Below, piece by piece: positions 28,630-36,926 of a stretch of 64,000 bases of DNA. The stretch's first letter is position 1; every line of letters begins with the position of its first letter. Position numbers and translations under genes: made by a program. Source of the stretch: JBDWFY01 sp965275915 (GTDB taxonomy: Bacteria > Pseudomonadota > Alphaproteobacteria > Rhizobiales > Stappiaceae). Location: positions 516,477 to 580,476 of the forward strand of contig CBDHYI010000005.1 of NCBI GenBank assembly GCA_965275915.1, written 5' to 3'. The notes beneath the pieces were generated by a model, which was given only the letters and a program-made list of their open reading frames with translations, made no database searches and was not told the DNA's origin.

Positions 28630-30234
28630 TCAAGACCGTCCCAGCGCCGCCAGCACCGCATCCACATTGACCACGTCCGCAACATTGGTCATCGCGTAAT
28701 CGATCGAGGCCCGATGCCAGTCCGCGTTCATGGTTGAGCAGGCATCTTCCGGGATAATGACCCGATAGCCCTTGTCGGCCGCGGTGCGGGCCGTGTGTTC
28801 GACGCTCATGTTTGTCCAGGCGCCGGTATTGATAATGGTGTCGCAGCCGCGCCCTTTCAGATAGCCCTCAAGACGGCTTGTCTCCCACGCACTCATGGAC
28901 ATTTTTTCAACCACCAGATCGCCTGCTTGCACTTCAAGCCCCGGCACGGGCGCAACGCCCCAGGTGCCACGCACCAGTGCATTGGCATCCTTCAGGCCCC
29001 GAAACAGGGGCGCATTCCGGCCAAAGGCGGGATGTCCGGGCTCACACACAAACCAGACGTGAAGGACAAGCACGCCCGCCCGGCGACAGGCCTGTGCCAG
29101 CCGTCTGGAGTTTTCAATAACGTTCTGCTCGCGTGCATGGTTCGGCGAGCCGCTGTCGGCAAAAGCGCCGCCGTCCATGATGACATCGTTTTGCATGTCC
29201 TGAATGATCAGCGCGGTTCTTCCCGGATCAAACAGTGCCAGCGCCGATGAATCGGCAGGTGCCGGAGACGAACCGCTTGCTGCGGATGCTGCGCGGTGCG
29301 GGGCCATATTCGGATCGGGGTTCATAAACGGCTCACTCCGCGGCCGTGCCTTGGTCCTGACCGAATAGACAGACGTGCTGGCGCAGACGAAGAGCGTGTC
29401 CCAGTGTTCGCCGCCCCAGTGGAAATTAGCAGGAAGTTCGGGAATGGAGACTTTGCCCAGCAGCAGGCCATCGAAAGAATAAACCCAGATGCCGCCCGGA
29501 GCCGTGACCCAGACATTGCCCTGGCTGTCCGCCTTCATGCCATCGGGCACCCCGGGCAGCAGCGGATCTTTGATGCCCGAAGCAAACGTGCGCGCATTCA
29601 CCAGCCGTCCGTCATCGGCCACATCGAACATGCGGATATTAGCCTGATCGGTGTCGTTGACCCACATAAAGCGCTCGCACGGAGAGAAACAGAGACCATT
29701 CGGCTGCGTGAACATGTAGCGGTCGGAAACCAGGGTCGGTTCGTCTCCGGGCCGGTAATCCGGCGCCAAGCGATAAACGCCTTGAAAACCAAGCTGGGTC
29801 GGCCGCTCGACACCATAGTGCGGCATCCGTCCATATGTGGGGTCGGTGAAATAGATCGAGCCGTCGGACCGCACACACACATCATTGGGTGAATTCAGCT
29901 CCCGCCCCTCAAAATGCGAACACAGGACCTCCCGGGAGCCGTCGGGCCGGAAGCGGACAAGTGAGCTGGTTGCATGTTCGCAGACGATGAGATTGAGGGC
30001 GGCATCATAGGTCATGCCGTTGCCCTTGTTCGAAGGCCTCAGCACTTCCTCAGGACGCCCACCGGGAACCCATTTCCGGCGGACATCACCGGGCATGTCA
30101 GAGAACAGCAGATAGTTTTCAACCGGATGCCAGACCGGCCCCTCGGTAAAGACAAATCCTGTACCCAGTTGCGATACGGGCGCATATTCATCGATCAGAT
30201 CGAGAAACCGCCCGTCAATAACTGTATGCGACAT
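28630..30234 (-). CDS. Fusion: SMP-30/gluconolactonase domain + isochorismatase-like domain
   Basis: Two hydrolase folds in one chain. The start at 30234 (MSHTVIDGRFLDLIDEY) gives 534 residues. Residues about 15-300 are an SMP-30 beta-propeller with metal-ligand candidates E31 (TEGPVW), N117 (NSPNDV) and D231 (GVPDGM). After a Pro/Ala/Ser linker, residues about 335-534 are an isochorismatase-like (cysteine hydrolase) domain. D346 (IIQDMQND) and K444 (VVEKMSMSAW) of the catalytic triad are present, but the nucleophile position is Ser477 (GAWTNMSVEHTAR) instead of Cys. Last gene of the long operon, 51 nt after the metallo-hydrolase. Substrate unknown. Confidence 0.88.
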   Translation of the reverse strand: MSHTVIDGRFLDLIDEYAPVSQLGTGFVFTEGPVWHPVENYLLFSDMPGDVRRKWVPGGRPEEVLRPSNKGNGMTYDAALNLIVCEHATSSLVRFRPDGSREVLCSHFEGRELNSPNDVCVRSDGSIYFTDPTYGRMPHYGVERPTQLGFQGVYRLAPDYRPGDEPTLVSDRYMFTQPNGLCFSPCERFMWVNDTDQANIRMFDVADDGRLVNARTFASGIKDPLLPGVPDGMKADSQGNVWVTAPGGIWVYSFDGLLLGKVSIPELPANFHWGGEHWDTLFVCASTSVYSVRTKARPRSEPFMNPDPNMAPHRAASAASGSSPAPADSSALALFDPGRTALIIQDMQNDVIMDGGAFADSGSPNHAREQNVIENSRRLAQACRRAGVLVLHVWFVCEPGHPAFGRNAPLFRGLKDANALVRGTWGVAPVPGLEVQAGDLVVEKMSMSAWETSRLEGYLKGRGCDTIINTGAWTNMSVEHTARTAADKGYRVIIPEDACSTMNADWHRASIDYAMTNVADVVNVDAVLAALGRS

Positions 30235-30285
30235 ACCCTGCCCCCACTCTCTTGCTGTCATCCGCTGTTTGCCGGAGTGCGTGCC

Positions 30286-31134
30286 CTATGCGGGAAACCA
30301 ATTCCGGTTCGGAAGCGTTTCCGTCAGAGGACCGGGTACAGTCATGCCGAGGCGACCGACAACCTGCTGATTTTCAATTTTGGCCGGCCGGTCATGCACC
30401 GGCAGCAGGAAGCGGTAATTGTTCAGGAGCTTTTTGATCGCGCCCTTCTCCTCGCGTTTTGAACCGGCATGGTTGCCCGTCACGCGGGGCTCCATATGGT
30501 TGTTGGTGTAGACGTGGTTGACGATCTGGTCGTTGAAATCGTAGATCACGTCACCGCAGATGCAGGCAAGGCCCTCCGCGGTTTCAACCATGACATTCAT
30601 CGATCCTTCCGTATGCGCACCTGCTGCCTCGCACCAGACACCGGGGATAATTTCCTCTGCGCCGGTGATTTCAAGATCAAGGAAGCGGATCGCTTCGGGC
30701 TCATAAATCCGCTCAACCAGATGCATGATGTCCGGCTTTGGATATTGCGGATACATGATGCCGGAGACAGAGAATTCCATCTCGCGCCGGTTCAGGCAGA
30801 CGGTTGTGTTCATCGGGAACAGGTCGTCTTTACCTGCATGGTCGATGTGAAGATGCGTATGCAGAATGTAGCGGATATCGCCCGGTTTCAGGCCGTGCTT
30901 TGCTAGCTGGTTCTCGATCATATTGTCATGGAACTGCAGCCCCCGCATCCCGAGACTTTCCATGATTGCGTTGTCCCGATAGCCGGTATCGACCAGAACC
31001 GGGTGGGTTCCGCCCAAAATAAGAAACCCGTAAACGGGGACCCGGCGCACACGGCCGCATTCATGGCCCAGAACCAGAAACGAAGTCTCCAGTTCGATAT
31101 CACCGTAATCCAGAACATGAATGGTCAATGCCAT
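30286..31134 (-). CDS. Metallo-beta-lactamase fold hydrolase, AHL-lactonase-like
   Basis: Zinc hydrolase related to N-acyl-homoserine lactonases. 282 residues, a little longer than AiiA (about 250). Metal ligands are complete: HTHLHIDH at residues 92-99 (HxHxDH), His174 (GAHTEGS) and Asp195 (CICGDVIYD). The fold begins PVYGFLILGGTHPVLVDTGY. Quorum quenching is possible by family. Its place among other lactonase-type hydrolases of a catabolic operon suggests instead the opening of a pathway lactone; this is inference. No signal peptide, so cytoplasmic. Confidence 0.88.
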   Translation of the reverse strand: MALTIHVLDYGDIELETSFLVLGHECGRVRRVPVYGFLILGGTHPVLVDTGYRDNAIMESLGMRGLQFHDNMIENQLAKHGLKPGDIRYILHTHLHIDHAGKDDLFPMNTTVCLNRREMEFSVSGIMYPQYPKPDIMHLVERIYEPEAIRFLDLEITGAEEIIPGVWCEAAGAHTEGSMNVMVETAEGLACICGDVIYDFNDQIVNHVYTNNHMEPRVTGNHAGSKREEKGAIKKLLNNYRFLLPVHDRPAKIENQQVVGRLGMTVPGPLTETLPNRNWFPA

Positions 31135-31177
31135 TGTCTCACTCCCTCAGATCATTCTTTGCCGGACACGAGGTCCC

Positions 31178-32053
31178 TCACAGCCGGTAAATCCGGGCTG
31201 CCGTATCGTTGAAAATCGCTTTCTGCTTAGGTTTTGAAAGTCCGGATGCCCCGGTCAGAAAGGCGTCGAACAGTTCCTCATATGTCGTCCAGAGTTTTTC
31301 GATCGGAAAATTCGATCCGAACAGGCATCGTTTTGCGCCGAAAATCTTCTCTGTCGTTACGATCATGTCGGAGACGAATTCCGGGTCGTTCCTGTGAATG
31401 AATGTTCCGAAGGCTGACAGCTTGGTGACGACATTGCCGCATTTGGCGAGGCGCTTCATGCCAACTTCCCAAGCCTTCCGCCCTTCTGCGCTCGTATCTT
31501 CGAGCATGCCTGCATGTTGAAGGACAAAGGTCACATCCGGGCAGGACTCGGCAAGGCCAGCCGCGGCCTCCATCTGCGGGGCAAAGACCTGAAGATCGAA
31601 ACTCCAGCCATAATCGCTGAGGTAACCGATATTGCGTCTCACCGTCGGATCACTCGGCAAATCGGGTCCGGGTGCAAACCGATAGGCAGGGTTCTCGTGC
31701 CAGTGAAGCTGCTGCCTCAGCCCGCGCATCAGCGAAAATTTCTTCAACCGGTCAAGCTGCGGACGGACGTCCCTGGCCGTGAAATCCGCATAACCGACAA
31801 TGCCATGCGGCCAGCCATGCTCATCGGCAACGGACTGAACCCACGCCACCTCATCCTCAAACCAGTTCGGCGTCCAGTTCGCCTGAACATAGACGGACTT
31901 CTCAATCCCCGATCCCTTCAGATCCTCCAGATATTCCTCAATCAGGTAATCCCGTTTGATGGCGCCGTAAGAGCCGAAGATGCGCGGCTGTTGCGGCCCC
32001 AACAGCCATGGCAGATCCTTCTGGCGCCAGATATGGTGGTGGGCGTCGATCAT
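31178..32053 (-). CDS. Amidohydrolase-2 family hydrolase, fuconolactonase-like
   Basis: TIM-barrel metal hydrolase of the group that includes L-fuconolactonase and 2-pyrone-4,6-dicarboxylate lactonase. 291 residues, usual length. Starts MIDAHHHIWRQKDLPWLLG, the metal-binding HxH plus the typical LPWL. Later signatures are YVQANWTPNWFEDEVAWVQ, VTFVLQHAGML and RCLFGSNFPIEKLWTTY, where the family usually has an Asp-Asn or Ser-Asp pair near GSNFP. Overlaps the end of the VWA gene by 4 nt (ATGA), so translation is coupled. The substrate is probably a lactone, not determined. Confidence 0.87.
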   Translation of the reverse strand: MIDAHHHIWRQKDLPWLLGPQQPRIFGSYGAIKRDYLIEEYLEDLKGSGIEKSVYVQANWTPNWFEDEVAWVQSVADEHGWPHGIVGYADFTARDVRPQLDRLKKFSLMRGLRQQLHWHENPAYRFAPGPDLPSDPTVRRNIGYLSDYGWSFDLQVFAPQMEAAAGLAESCPDVTFVLQHAGMLEDTSAEGRKAWEVGMKRLAKCGNVVTKLSAFGTFIHRNDPEFVSDMIVTTEKIFGAKRCLFGSNFPIEKLWTTYEELFDAFLTGASGLSKPKQKAIFNDTAARIYRL

Positions 32054-33153
32054 GCCGTCCTCGTCATTTGAAGAACATGGTCGCTGAGGGCTTCGGTCCG
32101 GCTGCCGTCTGACAGGCTGTTGAGATAGGGCAAGACGCTGGCCAAAGCCTCGGTTCTGGGTTCATAGCCCTGATCGGCCGCCAGCGGCGTCAGCCAGTCG
32201 ACACGCCAGGCAATGCGCGATATCCGCCGGACTGAATCAATCATAGCGTCAGGCGGCCCGCGCTCCAGTCCGTCGGAAAGGATCAGAACGGCCGCGCCCC
32301 GTATGAAGCCCGCATACCGGGGAACGGCCCAAAAAGCCTGCAAAGCCTCCCCAATCCGGGTGCCGCCGTCAAAGTCGGCAATCAGCCGGCTGGCGCGCTC
32401 AAGTGCCTGCTGCCGGTTTCGCACCGACAGTGCAGCGGTTATCCGTGTGAGCCGGGTTCCGAACGTGAACGCTTCGAACCGGTCGCAGATGATCGAAAGC
32501 GCATGGGCGAACTGAAAAGTCTGATCCGTCTGCTCTTTCATCGAACCGGACACGTCGATCATCAGCACCACGCGTCTTTGACGGGTCTTTCTTCGCAGGA
32601 AAGCAAGATCGGTTGCCTCGCCGTCGCGCTGAACGGCCCTGCGGAGCATTCTGCGCAGATCGAGCCGGTCGCCTCCTCGCGCCCGAACGCGTCGATACGA
32701 CAGGCGTCGCGGCAAACGGGACGGTCCAAGCCGGATCAGGCGTTGCAAATGATCTTCGGTTCCGGTCTCGCCGACTTCCCGACGCCGCAGACTTTCCGCG
32801 CTGGTCGCCTCCACACCCGCCTCGCCCGGATCGTCTCCTTCCGGCACCTCGATATCCTGTCCGGTTTCCTCATAGGCGGAAACCTCGTCGGCCTCCTCGT
32901 CCGTCGACGCTGCCGCAGCAACGGTCTGGCCGAGAAAGAATCCCCCAAAGAGGGCATCGAATTCCGCTTGCCTTTCATGGCGGACCGCAAGCGTCGACAG
33001 AGCCGCGCGCCGGATATCTTCCATGGAGCGCGGGCCCAGAAGACCGACCGCATGAATGAAATCCATCGTCTGATCGGGAGAGACGGCAAATCCGTGCGCC
33101 CGCAGAAGCGCTGCGAAATCAACGAACACCTGGCTGGCCCGAGGCAGACTCAT
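32050..33153 (-). CDS. VWA-domain protein, CoxE-like
   Basis: Partner of MoxR-type ATPases in maturation of metalloenzymes. In the CO dehydrogenase system CoxD (AAA) and CoxE (VWA) help build the Mo/Cu centre. 367 residues: helical N-terminal part, an acidic middle stretch (EEADEVSAYEETGQDIEVPE), basic LPRRLSYRRVRARGGDRLDL, then the von Willebrand A domain with metal-site motif VVLMIDVSGSMKEQTDQTFQ and ILSDGLERGPPDAMIDSVRR. ATGA overlap with both neighbours. A role in maturing the split Mo enzyme encoded just upstream is likely by context. Confidence 0.88.
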   Translation of the reverse strand: MSLPRASQVFVDFAALLRAHGFAVSPDQTMDFIHAVGLLGPRSMEDIRRAALSTLAVRHERQAEFDALFGGFFLGQTVAAAASTDEEADEVSAYEETGQDIEVPEGDDPGEAGVEATSAESLRRREVGETGTEDHLQRLIRLGPSRLPRRLSYRRVRARGGDRLDLRRMLRRAVQRDGEATDLAFLRRKTRQRRVVLMIDVSGSMKEQTDQTFQFAHALSIICDRFEAFTFGTRLTRITAALSVRNRQQALERASRLIADFDGGTRIGEALQAFWAVPRYAGFIRGAAVLILSDGLERGPPDAMIDSVRRISRIAWRVDWLTPLAADQGYEPRTEALASVLPYLNSLSDGSRTEALSDHVLQMTRTA

Positions 33154-34031
33154 GCCGCCTCCCCGGGCAGCATGTTCGCCAGTTTCGGCTCCATATAGAG
33201 CAGGTCTTCATGATCTTTCAGCGCAACGCCGATGGCGCGTCGAAAGGCCTCGGGCCACGGCGCTCCCTGACTGTGAAGCAGGGTTGCCGCTTCCGCCCAT
33301 TCGACGCTTTCGGCGACACCGGGCGGTTTTGCCAATGGCGCATGCCGGATTCGCGTGACAGCCTCAACAACCGCAGCAGCTGTTTTTCGCGCGACGGAAC
33401 TCGCCCGCGCCAGGATGATCTCCGCTTCCAGTGCGGCATCGGGATAATCAATCCAGTGATACACACAGCGGCGGCGGAGCGCTTCGTGCAGATCACGGGT
33501 TCTGTTGGATGTCAGGACGACAACCGGATGCCGGGTCGCCCGCACGGTTCCGGTTTCGGGGATCGAAATCTGAAAATCCGACAAGAACTCGAGCAGAAAC
33601 GCTTCAAACTCATGATCGGACCGGTCAATCTCATCGATCAGGAGCAGGCAGTCATCCGGCGACCTGAGTGCCTCAAGCAGTGGGCGCTCCAGCAGAAACT
33701 CATCGCGATAGATATTGACATAGTCATCGCCGGCCTGACGGATCGCAAGCATCTGCCGGGTGTAGTTCCACTCATAGAGCGCTGATGCCGCATCGATGCC
33801 CTCAAAGCATTGCAGTCTTATGACTTTACGTGAAAGAACAGCACCAAGTGCTTTGGCTGCTTCGGTTTTGCCCACGCCTGGAACCCCTTCAAGCAGAAGC
33901 GGCTTTCCGAGCGCCAGTGCCAGGTAGGCCGCTGTCGACAGCCCCTCATCCGCAAGATATTGCGCACCCGTCAGCGCGCTGCGCAGGGTCGGTGGACTGT
34001 CGATACCGGCAATGACGGGGTTGACGGGCAT
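33150..34031 (-). CDS. MoxR-family AAA+ ATPase, CoxD-like
   Basis: ATPase chaperone paired with the downstream VWA protein. 293 residues. Walker A is GVPGVGKTEAAKAL, Walker B LLLIDEIDRSDHEFEAF, sensor 1 VVLTSNRTRDL, with arginine-rich HEALRRRCVYHWIDYP. It sits between the split molybdoenzyme subunit (4-nt gap) and the VWA gene (4-nt overlap), as CoxD does in cox-like clusters. Probably assists cofactor insertion or modification in the Mo hydroxylase. The specific chemistry cannot be inferred, because the active-site motif is not that of CO dehydrogenase. Confidence 0.9.
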   Translation of the reverse strand: MPVNPVIAGIDSPPTLRSALTGAQYLADEGLSTAAYLALALGKPLLLEGVPGVGKTEAAKALGAVLSRKVIRLQCFEGIDAASALYEWNYTRQMLAIRQAGDDYVNIYRDEFLLERPLLEALRSPDDCLLLIDEIDRSDHEFEAFLLEFLSDFQISIPETGTVRATRHPVVVLTSNRTRDLHEALRRRCVYHWIDYPDAALEAEIILARASSVARKTAAAVVEAVTRIRHAPLAKPPGVAESVEWAEAATLLHSQGAPWPEAFRRAIGVALKDHEDLLYMEPKLANMLPGEAA

Positions 34032-34035
34032 CGGC

Positions 34036-35058
34036 TCAGCGTGCCCCTTGCGGTCTGGCGCCGCCGTTCATCTGAAGACCACGCAGGACTTTTTCCGGCG
34101 TGATCGGCAGCGTGTCGCAGCGGACGCCGACCGCGTTGTAAACGGCGTTGGCAATCGCCGGCAAAACCGGGTTCGCACACATTTCCCCCGGCCCTTTGCC
34201 ACCGAAGGGCGCATCTTCCGCAGGGCGTTCAAGCACAGCGACGTTATGGGGCACAATTTCGCCCGGCCCGGGCATCAAATAGGTGTTGAAATCCGTCGGA
34301 CCGTGTGAGCGGTCCGGATAATAGGGTTCCGTCGTCTCGTAAAGCGCGTGGGATACCCCCATCCACGCACCGCCGATCAGTTGCTGTTCAACGAGACGCG
34401 GATTGAGCGCCCTGCCCACTTCATAGGCGGAATTGATTTCCGTGACCCGAACCTCACCGGTTTCGTCATCCACCTCCAGATCGACAATCAGCGCCGCATG
34501 AGCGAAACAGGAGACCGGGGTCATTTCTCCGGTGTCCGGATCGACGTCTGAGGTCGGAATGAGAAAGATGCCCCGTCCTGAAAGCGTCCGCCCCTGTTGA
34601 AACTGGGCGGCTATCGCTGTTTCAGCGACAGTAATCGACCGGCCCGGCGCGCCTTTGACATGGATATTGCCCGCCCCGTCGGTCTCAAGGTCTTCCGGGT
34701 CGACTTCCAGCTCGTCTGCCGCCGCTTCAAGCATTGCCTTTCGTGCCTCTGTCGCGGCCCGGATCACGGCATTGCCGACGCGATGCGTGCCGCGAGAGGC
34801 AAAGGAGCCCATGCAGTGGGGGCCGGTGTCGCTATCTGCCGTATCGACATAGACATCGGCGACCGGAATCCCGAGCGTTTCCGCCGCAATCTGCCGGGTA
34901 ACCGATTTCATGCCCTGACCAAGATCGATCGAGCTCAGGGTGACCATGAACTTGCCGTCCGGAGTTGAATGCACCAGCGCCTGGCTCGGATCGCCGCCCA
35001 GATTCATGCCGATCGGATAATTGATGCAGGCGAACCCGCGCCCCTTGTGGATCGCCAT
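34036..35058 (-). CDS. Molybdenum hydroxylase, Mo-binding subunit C-terminal half (separate chain)
   Basis: Second molybdopterin-binding domain of a xanthine-dehydrogenase-family enzyme, encoded as its own 340-residue protein. It begins MAIHKGRGFACINYPIGMNL, which matches the internal region of undivided homologues. It continues with VTLSSIDLGQGMKSVTRQIA and GSFASRGTHRVGNAV, and carries the catalytic glutamate E292 in GGKGPGEMCANPVLPAI. Its own AGGAGG ribosome-binding site lies 8 nt before the ATG, inside the end of the upstream gene, so the split is a real gene boundary. Homologous to the medium Mo subunit of Eubacterium nicotinate dehydrogenase in concept (also split). It must pair with the upstream product to form one active site. 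Confidence 0.9.
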   Translation of the reverse strand: MAIHKGRGFACINYPIGMNLGGDPSQALVHSTPDGKFMVTLSSIDLGQGMKSVTRQIAAETLGIPVADVYVDTADSDTGPHCMGSFASRGTHRVGNAVIRAATEARKAMLEAAADELEVDPEDLETDGAGNIHVKGAPGRSITVAETAIAAQFQQGRTLSGRGIFLIPTSDVDPDTGEMTPVSCFAHAALIVDLEVDDETGEVRVTEINSAYEVGRALNPRLVEQQLIGGAWMGVSHALYETTEPYYPDRSHGPTDFNTYLMPGPGEIVPHNVAVLERPAEDAPFGGKGPGEMCANPVLPAIANAVYNAVGVRCDTLPITPEKVLRGLQMNGGARPQGAR

Positions 35059-35060
35059 TT

Positions 35061-36926
35061 CTATCGCCTCCTGGTACCGGAGATGAAACGGGAAACGCCG
35101 GGACGCCTCACACCGCGCTGGAACGGCTGCTCCGGCTGATACGGTTGCGGTCCGGTATCAGGAGGTGGGGGCGTCGCAGACTGTGGAGCCGGTGGCGTCG
35201 GCGGTTCGGGAGGAACCAGTGGCGCGGGCGGACGCCCCGCCGGCGGTGCTGACGAAGGTGGCAACGGCCCGGCCGAACCGCGCTGTGCTGGTGCCTCCGG
35301 CCCCGGAGAAGGAGATTGCGGCGACGCCGGCGCAGCAGGTTGCCCTGAAATCTTGTGGCCGATCCGCTCGGCCTCAATGATCATATCCTCATCCTGCGGT
35401 GGCGCGGCGGTAATGGCAGCTCCCGCTGTTCCGGCAGCGACACGGCCTTTGCCGGTCGCTCCGGCACCCGGCTCACGGGGTAAGGCGGATTGCCGCCGTT
35501 CGCCTATTCTGCCGACCTGATCGGTTACCGTCTCCGGTATCTCGGTCCGGCCCCCGCCGGTCAAACTGGACTGAGCCGCCATGGAGGCACTGATCGGCCA
35601 GGCCGCCTTTTGCGCCGCGACCTGACAGCACTCGACCAGCGCGGTATTTTTCGCATAACGGCGGTGGGCCTTCACATCGCCATCACGGTAGGCATTCAGA
35701 ATTCGCAGCTCGATCGGGTCCATGCCGACCAGCTCGGCGACCTTGTCCATGTGACACTCGATGGAGAAATCGACAGCCGTAATGCCAAATCCGCGCATGG
35801 CCGTTGCCGGTGTCCGGTTGGTGTAAACACAGTAGACATTGGAGGCGACGTTCGGGATCGTATAAGGCCCCGGCAGATGGCCGGTCGCCTTGATGATCGC
35901 GTAAGAGCTGAGACGGGTATAGGCACCGGCGTCGAAATAGCCCGTGAACTGCCGGGCAATGATACGACCGTCGTTCATCACCCCATCTTTGATGTACCAG
36001 CGTTCGGCACCGCGCGGCGCTCCGACCTGCATCTCCTCATGCCGGTCCCACATGAATTTGACCGGCGCCCCGGTCAGTGCGGCGCCCAGAACCGCGAGCG
36101 GCTCATGCAGGCTGTCGACTTTTCCGCCGAAGCCCCCGCCAACGGTGCCGCCGATAAAATGCAGCCGCGAGGAAGGCATATCGAGCAGCTTGGCCGTTGT
36201 GCCGAGCGAAAAGAACAGCGCCTGCGTGGATGTGTAACAGACAAAGCGATCATTGGTTTCAGGTGCCGCTATGGCGCCGCATGTTTCAATCGGGGCCTGT
36301 TCAATGGGCGAGAGCTGATACATCCCCTCGACAATGTGGTCTGCTTCGGCAAGGGCTTTGTCGACATCACCAAAGCGCAGCTTCTGGTGATCGTATAGAT
36401 CGTGATAATCGAACGTGTTGTTGGGATAGGTCTCGTTGACAACCGGGGCATCCGGTGCCAGCGCCTCCTCAGGGTCAAGCACATGCGGCAGGACGTCATA
36501 GTCGATCCGCACGGCCGCAACAGCGTCGCGCGCCTGCCGTTCCGTTTCCGCAACAACAGCCAGGATCGCCTCGCCCTTATACGCAACCCGTTTATCCTGC
36601 AGCAGCGCCTCGTCGTCCTTGCCGAAGTTAATCAGGGACAGCAGGGTGTTGATGTTATGGGGCACGTCGGCCGCCCTGATGATCCGCCGGACGCCGGGCA
36701 TCCGTTCCGCGGCGCCGGTATCGACAGAGCGAATGCGCGCACAATGATGCTCGGACCGGACGCAGCGCATGTGCAACAGACCGTCAAACAGGTGATCATC
36801 GTAATAGGCCGAGCGCGCCGTCACATGGCCCCGGATATCCTGACGCCGGGTGGGCTGACCGATCTCCTTGAGATTATCCTCACGCTCATCGGCAAAAAGA
36901 TCTTTCCTGAACTCGATCGAGGACAT
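35061..36926 (-). CDS. Molybdenum hydroxylase, Mo-binding subunit N-terminal half with Pro-rich tail
   Basis: The start at 36926 (MSSIEFRKDLFADERED) overlaps the preceding stop as TAATG. 621 residues. An a/b hammerhead domain (about 20-135) and the first molybdopterin-binding domain carry TVGGGFGGK at 261-269 and RTPATAMRGFGI at about 371-382. Beyond ECCQVAAQKAAWPI (about 445) comes a tail of about 175 residues, low-complexity and very rich in Pro, Ala and Gly, ending PGVSRFISGTRRR. Undivided relatives continue into the second Mo domain at this point. The AMRGFG loop differs from the AYxCSFR of CO dehydrogenase, so this is a hydroxylase for another substrate. The tail's role is unknown; a chain-joining tether is possible. 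Confidence 0.88.
   Translation of the reverse strand: MSSIEFRKDLFADEREDNLKEIGQPTRRQDIRGHVTARSAYYDDHLFDGLLHMRCVRSEHHCARIRSVDTGAAERMPGVRRIIRAADVPHNINTLLSLINFGKDDEALLQDKRVAYKGEAILAVVAETERQARDAVAAVRIDYDVLPHVLDPEEALAPDAPVVNETYPNNTFDYHDLYDHQKLRFGDVDKALAEADHIVEGMYQLSPIEQAPIETCGAIAAPETNDRFVCYTSTQALFFSLGTTAKLLDMPSSRLHFIGGTVGGGFGGKVDSLHEPLAVLGAALTGAPVKFMWDRHEEMQVGAPRGAERWYIKDGVMNDGRIIARQFTGYFDAGAYTRLSSYAIIKATGHLPGPYTIPNVASNVYCVYTNRTPATAMRGFGITAVDFSIECHMDKVAELVGMDPIELRILNAYRDGDVKAHRRYAKNTALVECCQVAAQKAAWPISASMAAQSSLTGGGRTEIPETVTDQVGRIGERRQSALPREPGAGATGKGRVAAGTAGAAITAAPPQDEDMIIEAERIGHKISGQPAAPASPQSPSPGPEAPAQRGSAGPLPPSSAPPAGRPPAPLVPPEPPTPPAPQSATPPPPDTGPQPYQPEQPFQRGVRRPGVSRFISGTRRR

Noticed and set aside
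30286..31134. Dedicated quorum-quenching AHL lactonase
   Set aside because: Fold and metal ligands fit, but no LuxI/LuxR gene is nearby and the gene is embedded in a catabolic operon; the specific name is not justified.
35058..35063. Stop between the two Mo-subunit genes read as a frameshift or pseudogene
   Set aside because: The downstream gene has its own strong AGGAGG and ATG at a domain boundary, both parts are otherwise intact, and a split Mo subunit is known in nicotinate dehydrogenase. Kept as a real split, with refutation criteria given.
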